From: Thermococcus alcaliphilus
GTDB taxonomy: Archaea > Methanobacteriota_B > Thermococci > Thermococcales > Thermococcaceae
Length of the DNA stretch: 64,000 nt
Assembly (NCBI RefSeq): GCF_024054535.1
Contig: NZ_JAMXLV010000024.1
Coordinates: 1-64,000, forward strand
Direction of reading: 5' to 3'
In this document: positions 41,865-50,884 of the stretch, piece by piece
Position numbering within the stretch: the stretch's first letter is position 1
Layout of the letters: each line of letters starts with the position of its first letter
The notes under the pieces: generated by a model
Database searches by the model: none
What the model was told of the DNA's origin: nothing
What the model saw: only the letters and a program-made list of their open reading frames with translations
Position numbers and translations under genes: made by a program

Positions 41865-43345
41865 GGGTTCACCCCCATTAGAGGAACGTTCTTAACATAT
41901 TGGGCAACGTTGAAGATATCATTTCCAGCTTTCTGCATAACATTCCAGAATGGCTCTGGATAGATTCCAATGACTATTATCAACGCCACCAGCAAGAGCA
42001 TCACCAATGCTAGCACGCTGTTTTCCTTCACTTTCTCGCCCTCTCCCTTGAACCATATTGTGTGTATCAGCCTTATATAATAGGTAGCCTCCACCAAGCT
42101 TGCACCCAAGATCAGTGCGACCACCCAAGTGTACTGAGCATTTAACGCGGCAAGGATAAGTTGCATTTTGCTCCAGAAGATGTTGAAGAGTGGTACCCCA
42201 ATGATGCTTATCGCACCAATGGTTATTGCAAACGCAGTTACTGGCATTCTCTTGCCTAATCCTTCAAATTTGTCCATCTCTGCCCCTCCAAGCTCCACTG
42301 CAACATAGCCAACTGCCAAGAACATAAGGGCTTTAACTATTGCGTGATTAAACATATGAAATACGCTTGCGCTTACACCGTTTGCTGTTCCTAAGGCTAA
42401 GCCCACGGCAATCAGACCAACTTGGGCTATACTGGAATAGGCAAACATTCTCTTAACATTGCTTTGCCTTAACGCACTCATCTCGCCTATAATAACAGTG
42501 AGGGTTCCCAAGATTATCAGCAACCTTAGGATTGAGCTCCACCCTTCTGCGGCACTGAGAATATACAGAATCCTTCCAATTGCATAGAGAGAGGCTTTAA
42601 CGACAAAGGCGGAAAACATTGCCGTCACTGGGTGTGGGGCTTCTTGATACGCATCAGGCGCCCAGGCGTTAAGTGGGAACTGCTCTGCCTCAACTGCCAA
42701 TCCAAAGATAAGCAACGCCAGTCCAGCTTTAGCAGCAGTGGGGTTAATTAAATGTGCCAATTGTGCAATGTGAGCCATGTTGAGTGTTCCGAGGCTTCCG
42801 TAAATCAAGGCGATGCCGACGAGGAAAAAGCTTGAGCCAACTCCTCCGAGGACAACGTACTTTAGAGCAGCTTCACTCGCTTCTCCGGTTTTATTGTAAG
42901 CGGTTAATGCATAAGCACTTATTGCAGTGATCTCCATGAAGACGAAGAGGTTGAAGATGTCTCCAGTGGAAATCATACCGGTTGCACCGAGCATGAGAAG
43001 CAAGAACAACATTGCGTATTTGTCCTTTGGCTCAACGCTAACGGCTTTAATGCTAAAGATTGCCATTAGAAAGCTGGCAACTGCAATAACTAAGACGAAG
43101 AGTGCTGCAAAGTGTCCTATATAAAGATTGATTCCAACAGGAGGCCTAAATCCACCGGCCATGACTATTATTGGTTTTCCTGTTGTGTAAACTTCCTTGA
43201 ACACTAAAGCGGCAATTCCACTTTGTATTAACGTCACCAAAGCCAAGAATGGCATTACTGCATTTTTACTTATTCTCTTGAGTATTGGAATGAAGAATGC
43301 ACTAAACAACGGTAACGCGATGAGGAGTGAAGCGTACTGACTCAT
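41861..43345 (-). CDS. mbxH: Mbx/Mbs antiporter-like subunit H (MrpD-like)
   Basis: 494 residues, fourteen predicted helices. FVFMEITAISAYALTAYNKT, AVEAEQFPLNAWAPDAYQEA, AYSSIAQVGLIAVG and HMFNHAIVKALMFLA are the MrpD/NuoN ion-channel segments. Part of the Na+/H+ antiporter module. Overlaps mbxG by four bases. Confidence 0.93.
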   Translation of the reverse strand: MSQYASLLIALPLFSAFFIPILKRISKNAVMPFLALVTLIQSGIAALVFKEVYTTGKPIIVMAGGFRPPVGINLYIGHFAALFVLVIAVASFLMAIFSIKAVSVEPKDKYAMLFLLLMLGATGMISTGDIFNLFVFMEITAISAYALTAYNKTGEASEAALKYVVLGGVGSSFFLVGIALIYGSLGTLNMAHIAQLAHLINPTAAKAGLALLIFGLAVEAEQFPLNAWAPDAYQEAPHPVTAMFSAFVVKASLYAIGRILYILSAAEGWSSILRLLIILGTLTVIIGEMSALRQSNVKRMFAYSSIAQVGLIAVGLALGTANGVSASVFHMFNHAIVKALMFLAVGYVAVELGGAEMDKFEGLGKRMPVTAFAITIGAISIIGVPLFNIFWSKMQLILAALNAQYTWVVALILGASLVEATYYIRLIHTIWFKGEGEKVKENSVLALVMLLLVALIIVIGIYPEPFWNVMQKAGNDIFNVAQYVKNVPLMGVNP

Positions 43346-43683
43346 CCCCTCAACCTCCTTATCTCTTCTACGTTAAGGGTCTTGTACTTCTCGTAGAGGT
43401 TTATAACAACACTCAAGGCCATTGCAGTTGTTGCAACACCAATAACTATTGCTGTAAGAACCAAAGCCTGGGGGATTGGATCTACAGCCTTGTCTGGGGT
43501 TATTCCCTCGCTAAGTATGGGTGCACTTCTCCCGCTAACATAGCCAACGCTTATGAGCAGTAAGTTAACCCCAGTTTCCATTATGCTAAGCCCAACGAGC
43601 ATCTTAAGGACGTTTCTCTTTGCCAATACTGCGTAAAATCCAATAAGGATTAATGCGATTGAAGCAAAGTAGTACGGGTTCAT
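43342..43683 (-). CDS. mbxG: Mbx/Mbs subunit G (MrpC/NuoK-like)
   Basis: 113 residues, three helices. GFYAVLAKRNVLKMLVGLSI with METGVNLLLI is the NuoK/MrpC signature with a membrane glutamate. Four-base overlaps with both neighbours. Confidence 0.93.
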   Translation of the reverse strand: MNPYYFASIALILIGFYAVLAKRNVLKMLVGLSIMETGVNLLLISVGYVSGRSAPILSEGITPDKAVDPIPQALVLTAIVIGVATTAMALSVVINLYEKYKTLNVEEIRRLRG

Positions 43684-44393
43684 TGCCCTCCCTCCTCGGG
43701 CTCTTTAACCATGTTGTCAACAATTCCAGTAAGTTCAGTACCGACCTTTATCCCAATTAGGGTATAGATTATTGGTATGAACCCCGCACTGAAAAGCCTT
43801 CCAATGTTCTCCTTTCCGATTCCCCATGTTTGCCATATCCAGTCAAAGAGGAAGTAGCCGCCTATTGCCAAACCTATAAGGCCAACCGTAACATAGCCAA
43901 CACCGGCGAGACCTTCAAGGGGTTCAAAGATTTTGTGATCTATTTCGTAGACTGTGAAAGCCAAGTAGAGGAATAGGAACGCTGTTGCGATTGTTGCCCC
44001 ACCGGGGAATCCTCCACCCGGAGTCAGGTGTCCATGGATAAAGATGTAGGCTCCAAAGAGCATTATGAACGGTAAAAGAAGCCTTGCACCAGTTGTTAAA
44101 ACAACGCTTCCCTCTGTTTTTGCCGTTCTCTTCCTCTTCTTTCTCCATAGAAGGGCGGCAACACCTGTGGAAGCTATGAATAGCACGGTAACTTCTCCTA
44201 GAGTATCAAAACCTCTGTAGTTAACGACCACAGCGGTTACAGCGTTTACTGCCCCAGTCTCTTCCTTAACATGCTCGAGGTAGTATTTGCCTACGAGCAT
44301 TCTATCTTCGCCGAAGGGAACTTGATCGAGGGCCTTTGCCATCCAGAAACCTATTATCAAGATGAAAACTATGGCAAGGATACGCTTCACCAT
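43680..44393 (-). CDS. mbxF: Mbx/Mbs subunit F (MbhE-like segment fused to MrpB-like domain)
   Basis: 237 residues from ATG 44393 (ATG 44405 possible). N-terminal part NYRGFDTLGEVTVLFIASTG matches the MrpA-C/MbhE piece; the rest (GAYIFIHGHLTPGGGFPGG and later helices) is MrpB. In Mbh these are separate genes, in Mbx they are one. Part of the antiporter module. Confidence 0.9.
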   Translation of the reverse strand: MVKRILAIVFILIIGFWMAKALDQVPFGEDRMLVGKYYLEHVKEETGAVNAVTAVVVNYRGFDTLGEVTVLFIASTGVAALLWRKKRKRTAKTEGSVVLTTGARLLLPFIMLFGAYIFIHGHLTPGGGFPGGATIATAFLFLYLAFTVYEIDHKIFEPLEGLAGVGYVTVGLIGLAIGGYFLFDWIWQTWGIGKENIGRLFSAGFIPIIYTLIGIKVGTELTGIVDNMVKEPEEGGQ

Positions 44394-44662
44394 CTCACCC
44401 ACCATCCTGTGCCTTCTTCCTCACTCTCGTATCTCTCGGTTCTCTTTATTGCGAAGATGAAAACTGCAGCACTCAAAGCGGCTCCTATAGCTGCCTCAAC
44501 CATAGCTACATCCGGTGCTTGAAGGAAGAAGAAGGCTATTGAGGCGAATAAGCTTACTGCAGCCATTCCAACTACCGCTGCCAAAAGGTCTCTCCATTCA
44601 ACTGCGAAGATTGCGGAGATTACCATAAGAGCGGCTATAAAAATAGCAACCCAGTCACTCAT
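44387..44662 (-). CDS. mbxD: Mbx/Mbs subunit D (DUF4040, MrpA-related)
   Basis: 91 residues from ATG 44662 after GGAGGT. Three helices; LLAAVVGMAAVSLFASIAFF and APDVAMVEAAIGAALSAAVF are the MrpA-type segment with a membrane glutamate. Start overlaps the mbxC stop by eight bases. Confidence 0.92.
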   Translation of the reverse strand: MSDWVAIFIAALMVISAIFAVEWRDLLAAVVGMAAVSLFASIAFFFLQAPDVAMVEAAIGAALSAAVFIFAIKRTERYESEEEGTGWWVRW

Positions 44663-45068
44663 TCGTCTCAACCTCCTGTGAAGGTTCTTCTAACTTCTCC
44701 TTTATTTCCTCTACTCGCTCCAAGGAGCTTTCTGCCTCTTTGTACCTGTCTACAATACTGCCCTCCCACAAAGGCACTCCACTCTTGTAAGCAGCTCTGA
44801 TTAATGCATGTGCCGCTATTGGATTCGTGAGGAGCAGAAATACGGCAATTATCAAAGTCTTTGGAATCCAAGAGTAACTTCCCACTTCTCCAATGGCCCA
44901 TATTCCAGTTCCGATTATAACGCCAAGGGATCCCAATGTAGCGCTCTTGGTTGCAGTTTGCATTCTGTTGTAAACATCAGGCATTCTAATGAGACCTAAT
45001 GAAGAGAGCACGTAGAAGAAAGTTCCAAAGAGCACAAGGGCTTGGCCAATTATTGAGGCAACGCTCAT
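44655..45068 (-). CDS. mbxC: Mbx/Mbs subunit C (MrpG-like)
   Basis: 137 residues, three helices. LGLIRMPDVYNRMQTATKSATLG is the MrpG signature. Extended acidic C-terminal tail. ATGA overlap with mbxB. Confidence 0.93.
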   Translation of the reverse strand: MSVASIIGQALVLFGTFFYVLSSLGLIRMPDVYNRMQTATKSATLGSLGVIIGTGIWAIGEVGSYSWIPKTLIIAVFLLLTNPIAAHALIRAAYKSGVPLWEGSIVDRYKEAESSLERVEEIKEKLEEPSQEVETNE

Positions 45069-45313
45069 AGACCTCCCTCCATGTATCTGGCGAAGGATAT
45101 AACTCCAACGAAAGCAAGAACTGCATAAACTAACGCCACGTCAAGGAATATCGCTCTCCTGTAGTAGAGGGCAAACAGCACCATCAGCCCGGTGGTTAAA
45201 GTGGTCATTATGTCTACCGCAACTATTCTGTCGGCTGTCGTTGGTCCTCTGAAAAATCTGTACATGCTTAAAACAACAGCAAGGGCAATTAGGATTAGAT
45301 AGACCTCTATCAT
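45065..45313 (-). CDS. mbxB: Mbx/Mbs subunit B (MrpF-like)
   Basis: 82 residues, three helices. YRFFRGPTTADRIVAVDIMT is the MrpF signature with its membrane Asp. ATGA overlap with mbxA. Confidence 0.93.
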   Translation of the reverse strand: MIEVYLILIALAVVLSMYRFFRGPTTADRIVAVDIMTTLTTGLMVLFALYYRRAIFLDVALVYAVLAFVGVISFARYMEGGL

Positions 45314-45816
45314 TCGAAGATCACCTTCAGGAATTTTTCAAAAGGTTTTGTTATGTTCTCAGAAGCTCCCTCTATACTTTTGTCTTTAACATCAATCCAG
45401 TGGATGAAGTAGCGATCGCCTTTAACATCTAGAGTAATTGTACCCGGAGTCAAGGTTATTGAATTGGCAAGGGTCAGCTTTCCAACGTTGTTGGTGAGTG
45501 TTGTTTTACATTCAACAATTCCTGGGTTTATTGGTCTTTTTGGGTGCAAAACACGGTATGCAACATCTAGATTTGCCATTATCATTGCCCAAAGGAAGTA
45601 GGGTATGTACGCTATGAAATACAGCACCCTTTTTGGATTAAGGTTTCCTAAGCCTCTCTCTGTAAAAACTTCGTAGGTCAGCGCTCCAACCACTAATGAA
45701 AATATCGCTCCAATGGTGAGTTCTTGAGGATCAAGGCTGCTGGTTAAAAACAACCAAATAATAAACAATATCAAAACGGTATAGATGTATCGGCTTATCT
45801 TGCTTGCTTCTCCCAT
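45310..45816 (-). CDS. mbxA: Mbx/Mbs subunit A (MrpE-like)
   Basis: 168 residues. Two N-terminal helices, then NLDVAYRVLHPKRPINPGIV and NSITLTPGTITLDVKGDRYFIHWI, the MrpE signature. First gene of the operon; start ATG 45816 with GGAGGG upstream. The operon order A-B-C-D-F-G-H-H'-M-J-K-L-N is that of P. furiosus mbx. Confidence 0.94.
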   Translation of the reverse strand: MGEASKISRYIYTVLILFIIWLFLTSSLDPQELTIGAIFSLVVGALTYEVFTERGLGNLNPKRVLYFIAYIPYFLWAMIMANLDVAYRVLHPKRPINPGIVECKTTLTNNVGKLTLANSITLTPGTITLDVKGDRYFIHWIDVKDKSIEGASENITKPFEKFLKVIFE

Positions 45817-45861
45817 TTAACAACCCTCCACAAGCCAAGGTTGAAATTTTTTACACCTAAC

Positions 45862-45897
45862 GTTTCTAACCTTTATTGGGGGATTGATATTTATAAA
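45862..45897 (-). promoter_or_regulatory. mbx promoter with a SurR-type site
   Basis: Leftward TATA box TTTATAAATATC (45897-45886) is followed by GTTAGAAAC (45870-45862), a perfect GTT-N3-AAC as bound by the redox regulator SurR of P. furiosus. It lies about 16 bases after the TATA box, near the transcription start, where binding should block transcription until sulfur oxidises SurR. The 262-base gap 45817-46078 holds no gene; the far part is AT-rich with nothing else recognised. Confidence 0.6.
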
Positions 45898-46078
45898 CCT
45901 TATCAAAACACCAAAAGGTTAAAAACCAATGGTTAAACAAATAAAAACTTGCTTTCCCAAATTTAACAAAAAGAAAAATTATACACCCAAATTGTACAAA
46001 AATTAAAAGCAAATACTGACAAATCGTATTAAGATTATGCCCTAATGTGTACATCAAGATAATAAGTTAAAAGAGAGC

Positions 46079-46579
46079 TCAGTAAATGGAAATACGCTTA
46101 ACACCCTCAAGCTTCGATAGTTCATTTATCAGTTCCCCAGGAATAGGCTTCTCAGTAATGATGGTTAAAGTTGCCTCTGGATAAAGCTCCGGATCTTCTG
46201 CAACAACCTGTACAATGTTTATTCCCCTCTCTGCAATCTTTGATGCTATCTTTGCCAGTATCCCTATGGCTCTTGGCTCGGGCTCTATCTCTATGACCCC
46301 ATAGCCGACATGCCTTCCGACGAACTTCATGTGAACTGTGGGTTCGAGGTTCGTGTACACCTCTCTAAGCTCTGGGATTTTTAGTATCATAGCAACAGTT
46401 TCTTTGACAACCCTCCTGTCTACATCAAGGGCTTTGGCTATTTTTGTGTATGGAACTTCTATGTTGCCGCATTTTATTTTCATATCATCCGAAACCTTGA
46501 GACCATATTTCAATAACAGTTTTGCTATTTGTTTTCTGACTGGATACTCATCAAAGTAGTGCTCGAGTTTGCCCCACAT
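46079..46579 (-). CDS. HTH-ACT regulatory protein
   Basis: 166 residues from the ATG at 46579 after GGGGTGGGG. N-terminal helix-turn-helix-like part (VPYTKIAKALDVDRRVVKET), C-terminal ACT domain (YGVIEIEPEPRAIGILAKI, then GINIVQVVAEDPELYPEATL). ACT domains bind amino acids; such archaeal proteins are annotated as predicted regulators of amino-acid metabolism. Target unknown. Confidence 0.82.
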   Translation of the reverse strand: MWGKLEHYFDEYPVRKQIAKLLLKYGLKVSDDMKIKCGNIEVPYTKIAKALDVDRRVVKETVAMILKIPELREVYTNLEPTVHMKFVGRHVGYGVIEIEPEPRAIGILAKIASKIAERGINIVQVVAEDPELYPEATLTIITEKPIPGELINELSKLEGVKRISIY

Positions 46580-46721
46580 TTTCCCCACCCCTGTTCATAA
46601 TAGTTCATCATTAGACCATTTGCTACAAAAGTATTAAAATGTTTCCATGCAGAACTGTGTCCAATTATATTTTATAAATTTTGCTAAAATTTTAAAAGAC
46701 CGTATCATTAAAGGGAACGTG

Positions 46722-47975
46722 ATGAGAATAAAGCTTCCAAATTCGTATTTCGAGGAAGTTGACAATAGCATAAGATTAATCTGGAGAAACACCCTCTATG
46801 CTGATTTTGAAAAAGCCCTCCTTGAAAAGGCCATTAGAAGAAAATTTAGAATTAAACCCGAAATTCACGTTGAGGACGGATATCTTGTAGTGAATATGGA
46901 AAACGAAGAGATTGAAAAATTCATTGCCTTCTTCATTCAGAGCCACATCGGAGAATTTTTAAAAAGCAAGTACACGAGAAGGAAAGTGATATACATCCAC
47001 GAAGGGATGGAAGTGCCTCTTTTGGGATATAATGGATTTGGTCTAATAGATAGGGGAACGAATCTAATCCAGATCAGAGGCTCAACTGGGTGTAATGTCT
47101 CATGCATCTTCTGCTCCGTTGATGAAGGACCATACTCAAGAACTCGGCTTCTCGACTACGTTGTTGATATCGACTATCTGCTGAAATGGTTCGATGAGGT
47201 TGCCAGGTTTAAGGGCAAAGGTCTGGAAGCCCATTTAGATGGGCAAGGGGAACCTCTGCTATATCCGTTCATTGTAGAGCTCGTCCAGGGGCTTAGGGAA
47301 AACCCAAACGTTAGTGTAATTTCGATGCAGAGCAATGGGGTGTTGCTAAACGATAGGCTAGTTGAAGAGTTGGCAGAGGCGGGACTTGACAGGGTAAACC
47401 TCTCAATTCACTCCCTCGACCCCGAAAAGGCAAAAATGTTAATGGGAATGAAAAATTATGATCTCAACCATGTTTTGGAGATGGCCGAGGCACTTGTAAA
47501 TGCCGGGATTGACGTTCTTTTGGCTCCGGTAATAATTTTTGGGATAAACGACAATGAAGCGGAGGCATTTATAGAGTTTGCAAGAAAAATTGGTGCTGGG
47601 AAAAGATGGCCTGCTTTGGGCTTCCAGAACTACGTCCCCTACAAGTTTGGGAGACATCCCACAGTGAAGTTTCTGTCGTTTAAAGAATTTTACACATGGC
47701 TGAGAAGCCTTGAAGAAAAAACCGGGATGAGACCGCTTGTCTTAAGGCCCGAACACTTTGGGATGCACAGGAGAAGGTTTATTCCCCTACAGTTCCACAT
47801 CGGAGAAGTTGTTAAAGTAAAAGTCATCCTCCCGGGAAGAATCAAAGGAGAAATGCTCGGAACTGCAAGGAACAGGTTAATAGAGATAATAAACACGAAC
47901 GCAAAAGTTGGCGAGGAAATTAAGGTCAAAATAGTGAGAACAAGGCACGGAATCTACGTTGGGACTCCTGTTTAG
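46722..47975 (+). CDS. radical SAM protein with C-terminal TRAM domain
   Basis: 417 residues from the ATG at 46722. A family-specific N-terminal region (1-110), then the radical SAM core with GCNVSCIFCSVDEGPYS (CxxxCxxC for the [4Fe-4S]) and DGQGEPLLYPF, ending in a TRAM domain (about 355-417, GEVVKVKVILPGRIKGEML). TRAM suggests an RNA or tRNA substrate. The reaction is not predictable from sequence. Start is set by the spacing; the longer frame to 46647 crosses AT-rich promoter DNA. Confidence 0.88.
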   Translation: MRIKLPNSYFEEVDNSIRLIWRNTLYADFEKALLEKAIRRKFRIKPEIHVEDGYLVVNMENEEIEKFIAFFIQSHIGEFLKSKYTRRKVIYIHEGMEVPLLGYNGFGLIDRGTNLIQIRGSTGCNVSCIFCSVDEGPYSRTRLLDYVVDIDYLLKWFDEVARFKGKGLEAHLDGQGEPLLYPFIVELVQGLRENPNVSVISMQSNGVLLNDRLVEELAEAGLDRVNLSIHSLDPEKAKMLMGMKNYDLNHVLEMAEALVNAGIDVLLAPVIIFGINDNEAEAFIEFARKIGAGKRWPALGFQNYVPYKFGRHPTVKFLSFKEFYTWLRSLEEKTGMRPLVLRPEHFGMHRRRFIPLQFHIGEVVKVKVILPGRIKGEMLGTARNRLIEIINTNAKVGEEIKVKIVRTRHGIYVGTPV

Positions 47976-48022
47976 AAAAATTTATTAATTTCTAGCTCTA
48001 ATCAGATCTTTGGGAGAGTTAG

Positions 48023-48607
48023 ATGAAGCGTTCATATATTGCCGCACTTATTGGAATAATAATCGTAGCTTTTATTTTTGGGAATTTTGCATTTATCAAG
48101 TCAAAAACAGAAAGTGGAGCCTCAGTAGGAGCGGGGAGATCCTGTGGAAACGTAACCGTCAAAGATGGCTTTTGCATCTACCCAAATTCCAATTTTGGAA
48201 AGATTGTAGCAGACGAATTAAGAGCCAGAGGAGAAAATGTTGTAATGCTTGACTCCCCTACAAAGTGCAACGGGCAATTTTTAGCGGTGTGGGTTGAAGA
48301 AGTAAACATCACATACACCCCGTTCTTCTCAAAAGGCAGTGAAAAAGTGCGCTTCATCTATTCCAGCACCGGCGATCCAAGTCACTATCTAAGGTACGAA
48401 AACGCCACGGACAAGGAACGGGAGTTTATTACCTTCATAATAAACAATTCTGAAGTCGAGGCTTCGGGAGAGATAATAGTGAACGACAACTCCAAGGGAT
48501 TAATGAGCTTCATGGGATACCAGAGGTATCTGCTCAAGCAAGCAGCGGCCACTATAGTCAACAGGGTGCAAAAAATTGCTCTCGACAATATAGAATGTCC
48601 AAACTAA
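48023..48607 (+). CDS. membrane-anchored extracytoplasmic protein, unknown
   Basis: 194 residues. N-terminal hydrophobic anchor (residues 5-28), then a soluble domain with cysteines at about 41, 51 and 82 and a late one (IECPN). Two-strand and helix pattern without a recognised motif; several NxT/NxS sites fit surface exposure. Single gene before the amylase. Confidence 0.65.
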   Translation: MKRSYIAALIGIIIVAFIFGNFAFIKSKTESGASVGAGRSCGNVTVKDGFCIYPNSNFGKIVADELRARGENVVMLDSPTKCNGQFLAVWVEEVNITYTPFFSKGSEKVRFIYSSTGDPSHYLRYENATDKEREFITFIINNSEVEASGEIIVNDNSKGLMSFMGYQRYLLKQAAATIVNRVQKIALDNIECPN

Positions 48608-48673
48608 TCTTAATTCTCCACTTAACAAAACTTTAATATATCTCCAGAATAATCACTATCGGTGATACACAAT

Positions 48674-50869
48674 ATGAAGAGAAGGCTCTCTGGGGTAGTG
48701 ATGGTAATTCTCATAATAGGAATAATAGCTTCTGGATGTCTTCAACAAAGTACTCCTCAAACTACTGAACAAACTCTAACCCTTCCAGAAGGCAACTACA
48801 ATACGATTTACCTCAATGAAGAAACCAAAGACACTTGCCCTCCAGGAAAAGTCCCTGTAACTTTCACTTATAATCCACAGGGGGAGAATGTCACCTCTGT
48901 TAGCTTACGCGGAACTTTCAATGACTGGGGAGAGTGGCCAATGAAAAAAGGGAATGGAGTATGGACAATTTCCGTGTGCTTGGAACCTGGTAGATACGAA
49001 TACAAGTTCTTTGTGGATGGCGAATGGATAAAGGATATGTCCGCTGTAGATCCAACGGCAGATAGCTACGTTGATGACGGCTTTGGCGGAAAAAATGCTG
49101 TCAAAATCGTAAAAGGCGAAAAAGGTCCGGGAATAGAGCATGACACCAAAAATCCCGCATATCTATCAATCGCCGATAATAGGACGGTAATCAGGTTCAA
49201 AATACATCCCAACCAGATAAAATCAGCCCTTCTCATAACCTCCAATGGAGAATACGAGATGGAGCGCCAGCTTTGGTGGGGTTCTGGAGAAGTGTGGAGG
49301 GCTGAAATTCAGGAAGTGAAGCCAATTAAATATTACTTTAGGCTTACGACGAAAGATGGAGACGTTCTTCTTCTCAATACCTCCACCAATCCCTTCTTTA
49401 CATTCGATGGGGTAAACAGGTTCCCCCAGGTTGAATGGGTGAGCAAAGGAATAGGATACCAGATATTCCCAGATCGCTTTAACAACGGTGACCCGAGCAA
49501 TGATCCCTTAGCCCTCCAAAACGACGAGCTCTGGTTTAATGAACTCACGGATAAAAAACCCGTCCTGTCAAATTGGAGTGATCCCATAGGTCCACTCCAC
49601 TGCTGCCACCAGTACTTTGGTGGAGACGTAAAGGGAATAATCGAAAAGCTCGATTACCTCCAAGAACTTGGAGTTACTGTTATCTACCTAAACCCAATCT
49701 TTTTAGCTGGAAGCGCTCACGGCTACGATGTATACGACTACTATCGCCTTGATCCACAGTTTGGGAGCGAGGAAGACTTAAAGACCCTTATTGAAGAAGC
49801 CCATAAGAGAGGTATCAAGATTATCTTCGACTTTGTCCCCAACCACAGCGGAATCGGACATTGGGCCTTCCTAGATGTCGCATCAAGGGGGAAGAAAAGC
49901 CCCTACTGGAACTGGTACTTTGTGCAAAGATGGCCCTTCAAATTGGGTGATGGAAAGGCCTATTTAGGATGGTGGGGACTTGGGAGTTTACCAAAGCTCA
50001 ACACCGCTAACCCAGAGGTCAAGGAATACCTAATAGGAGCCGCTCTTTACTGGCTCGATTTTGGATTTGATGGGATTAGAATAGATGCTCCGCAGGAGCT
50101 CATAAACGGCGAGGAATTTTTCTCCGAGCTAAGGAAAGCCGTCAAAGAAAAGCATCCAAATGCGTATATAGTTGGAGAAATCTGGTCATTATCTCCAAAA
50201 TGGGTTCAGGGGAATATGTTTGACTCTCTTATGAACTACGCCCTAGGAAGAGACATCCTTCTAGCTTACGCAAGAGGGGACTGGAATGGAGAAAGAACAC
50301 TCGAGCTTTTGGGCAGATACTATGCAAGCTATGGGGAAAACGTCGTTGCCATGGGCTTTAATCTGGTAAGCTCCCACGACACATCGAGAGTCCTCACCGA
50401 CCTTGGAGGTGGGAATTTAGGAGATACACCTAAGCCAGAAGCTATTCAGAGGCTAAAACTTCTCTCAACACTCCTTTACACGCTTCCAGGCATGCCTGTG
50501 ACTTTTCAAGGGGACGAACGGGGTCTCCTTGGAAATAAGGAGCACTTCGATTCACAGAGGTACCCAATACAGTGGGATACGGTGAATGAAGAAGTTTTAG
50601 ATCACTACAAAGGCCTTGCAGATTTGAGAAAAAGCGTTCCAGCATTAACAAGCAGCAAAATAAAGTTTTACACCGCAAAAGAAGGAGTACTGGCGTTCTT
50701 TAGAGGGCACGATAATGAAGTCCTTGTAATCGCTAACAACGCTCCAAAAGACACAGATATCTCTCTTCCTCCGGGCAAATGGAAAGAGGTGTGGCCAAAT
50801 GGGGATAAAACATACGAAGGGAAGTTAACCGTCCCCGGGTTAAAAGTTTTGGTGCTTGTGAAAAGCTAG
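48674..50869 (+). CDS. GH13 amylase/neopullulanase-type lipoprotein
   Basis: 731 residues from the ATG at 48674 after GGTGAT. Lipobox ASGC (about residue 24), then a starch-binding E-set/CBM48-like domain (about 50-150, LRGTFNDWGEWPMKK ... YEYKFFVDGEW), a second beta domain, then the GH13 barrel: DFVPNHSG (region I), LPKLN (region V of the neopullulanase subfamily), GFDGIRIDAPQE (II, nucleophile Asp), VGEIW (III, acid/base Glu) and VSSHD (IV). C-terminal beta domain. Degrades starch, pullulan or cyclodextrins at the cell surface. Exact specificity not clear. Confidence 0.9.
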   Translation: MKRRLSGVVMVILIIGIIASGCLQQSTPQTTEQTLTLPEGNYNTIYLNEETKDTCPPGKVPVTFTYNPQGENVTSVSLRGTFNDWGEWPMKKGNGVWTISVCLEPGRYEYKFFVDGEWIKDMSAVDPTADSYVDDGFGGKNAVKIVKGEKGPGIEHDTKNPAYLSIADNRTVIRFKIHPNQIKSALLITSNGEYEMERQLWWGSGEVWRAEIQEVKPIKYYFRLTTKDGDVLLLNTSTNPFFTFDGVNRFPQVEWVSKGIGYQIFPDRFNNGDPSNDPLALQNDELWFNELTDKKPVLSNWSDPIGPLHCCHQYFGGDVKGIIEKLDYLQELGVTVIYLNPIFLAGSAHGYDVYDYYRLDPQFGSEEDLKTLIEEAHKRGIKIIFDFVPNHSGIGHWAFLDVASRGKKSPYWNWYFVQRWPFKLGDGKAYLGWWGLGSLPKLNTANPEVKEYLIGAALYWLDFGFDGIRIDAPQELINGEEFFSELRKAVKEKHPNAYIVGEIWSLSPKWVQGNMFDSLMNYALGRDILLAYARGDWNGERTLELLGRYYASYGENVVAMGFNLVSSHDTSRVLTDLGGGNLGDTPKPEAIQRLKLLSTLLYTLPGMPVTFQGDERGLLGNKEHFDSQRYPIQWDTVNEEVLDHYKGLADLRKSVPALTSSKIKFYTAKEGVLAFFRGHDNEVLVIANNAPKDTDISLPPGKWKEVWPNGDKTYEGKLTVPGLKVLVLVKS

Positions 50870-50884
50870 GTTCTCTTTTTATTT

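Noticed and set aside
36147-45816. Mbh-type hydrogen-evolving hydrogenase
   Set aside because: Two H-type subunits, fused E/F subunit and missing half of the NiFe cysteines point to Mbx/Mbs.
45866-46057. 63-residue minus-strand frame upstream of mbxA
   Set aside because: AT-rich, Phe-rich translation, covers the mbx promoter.
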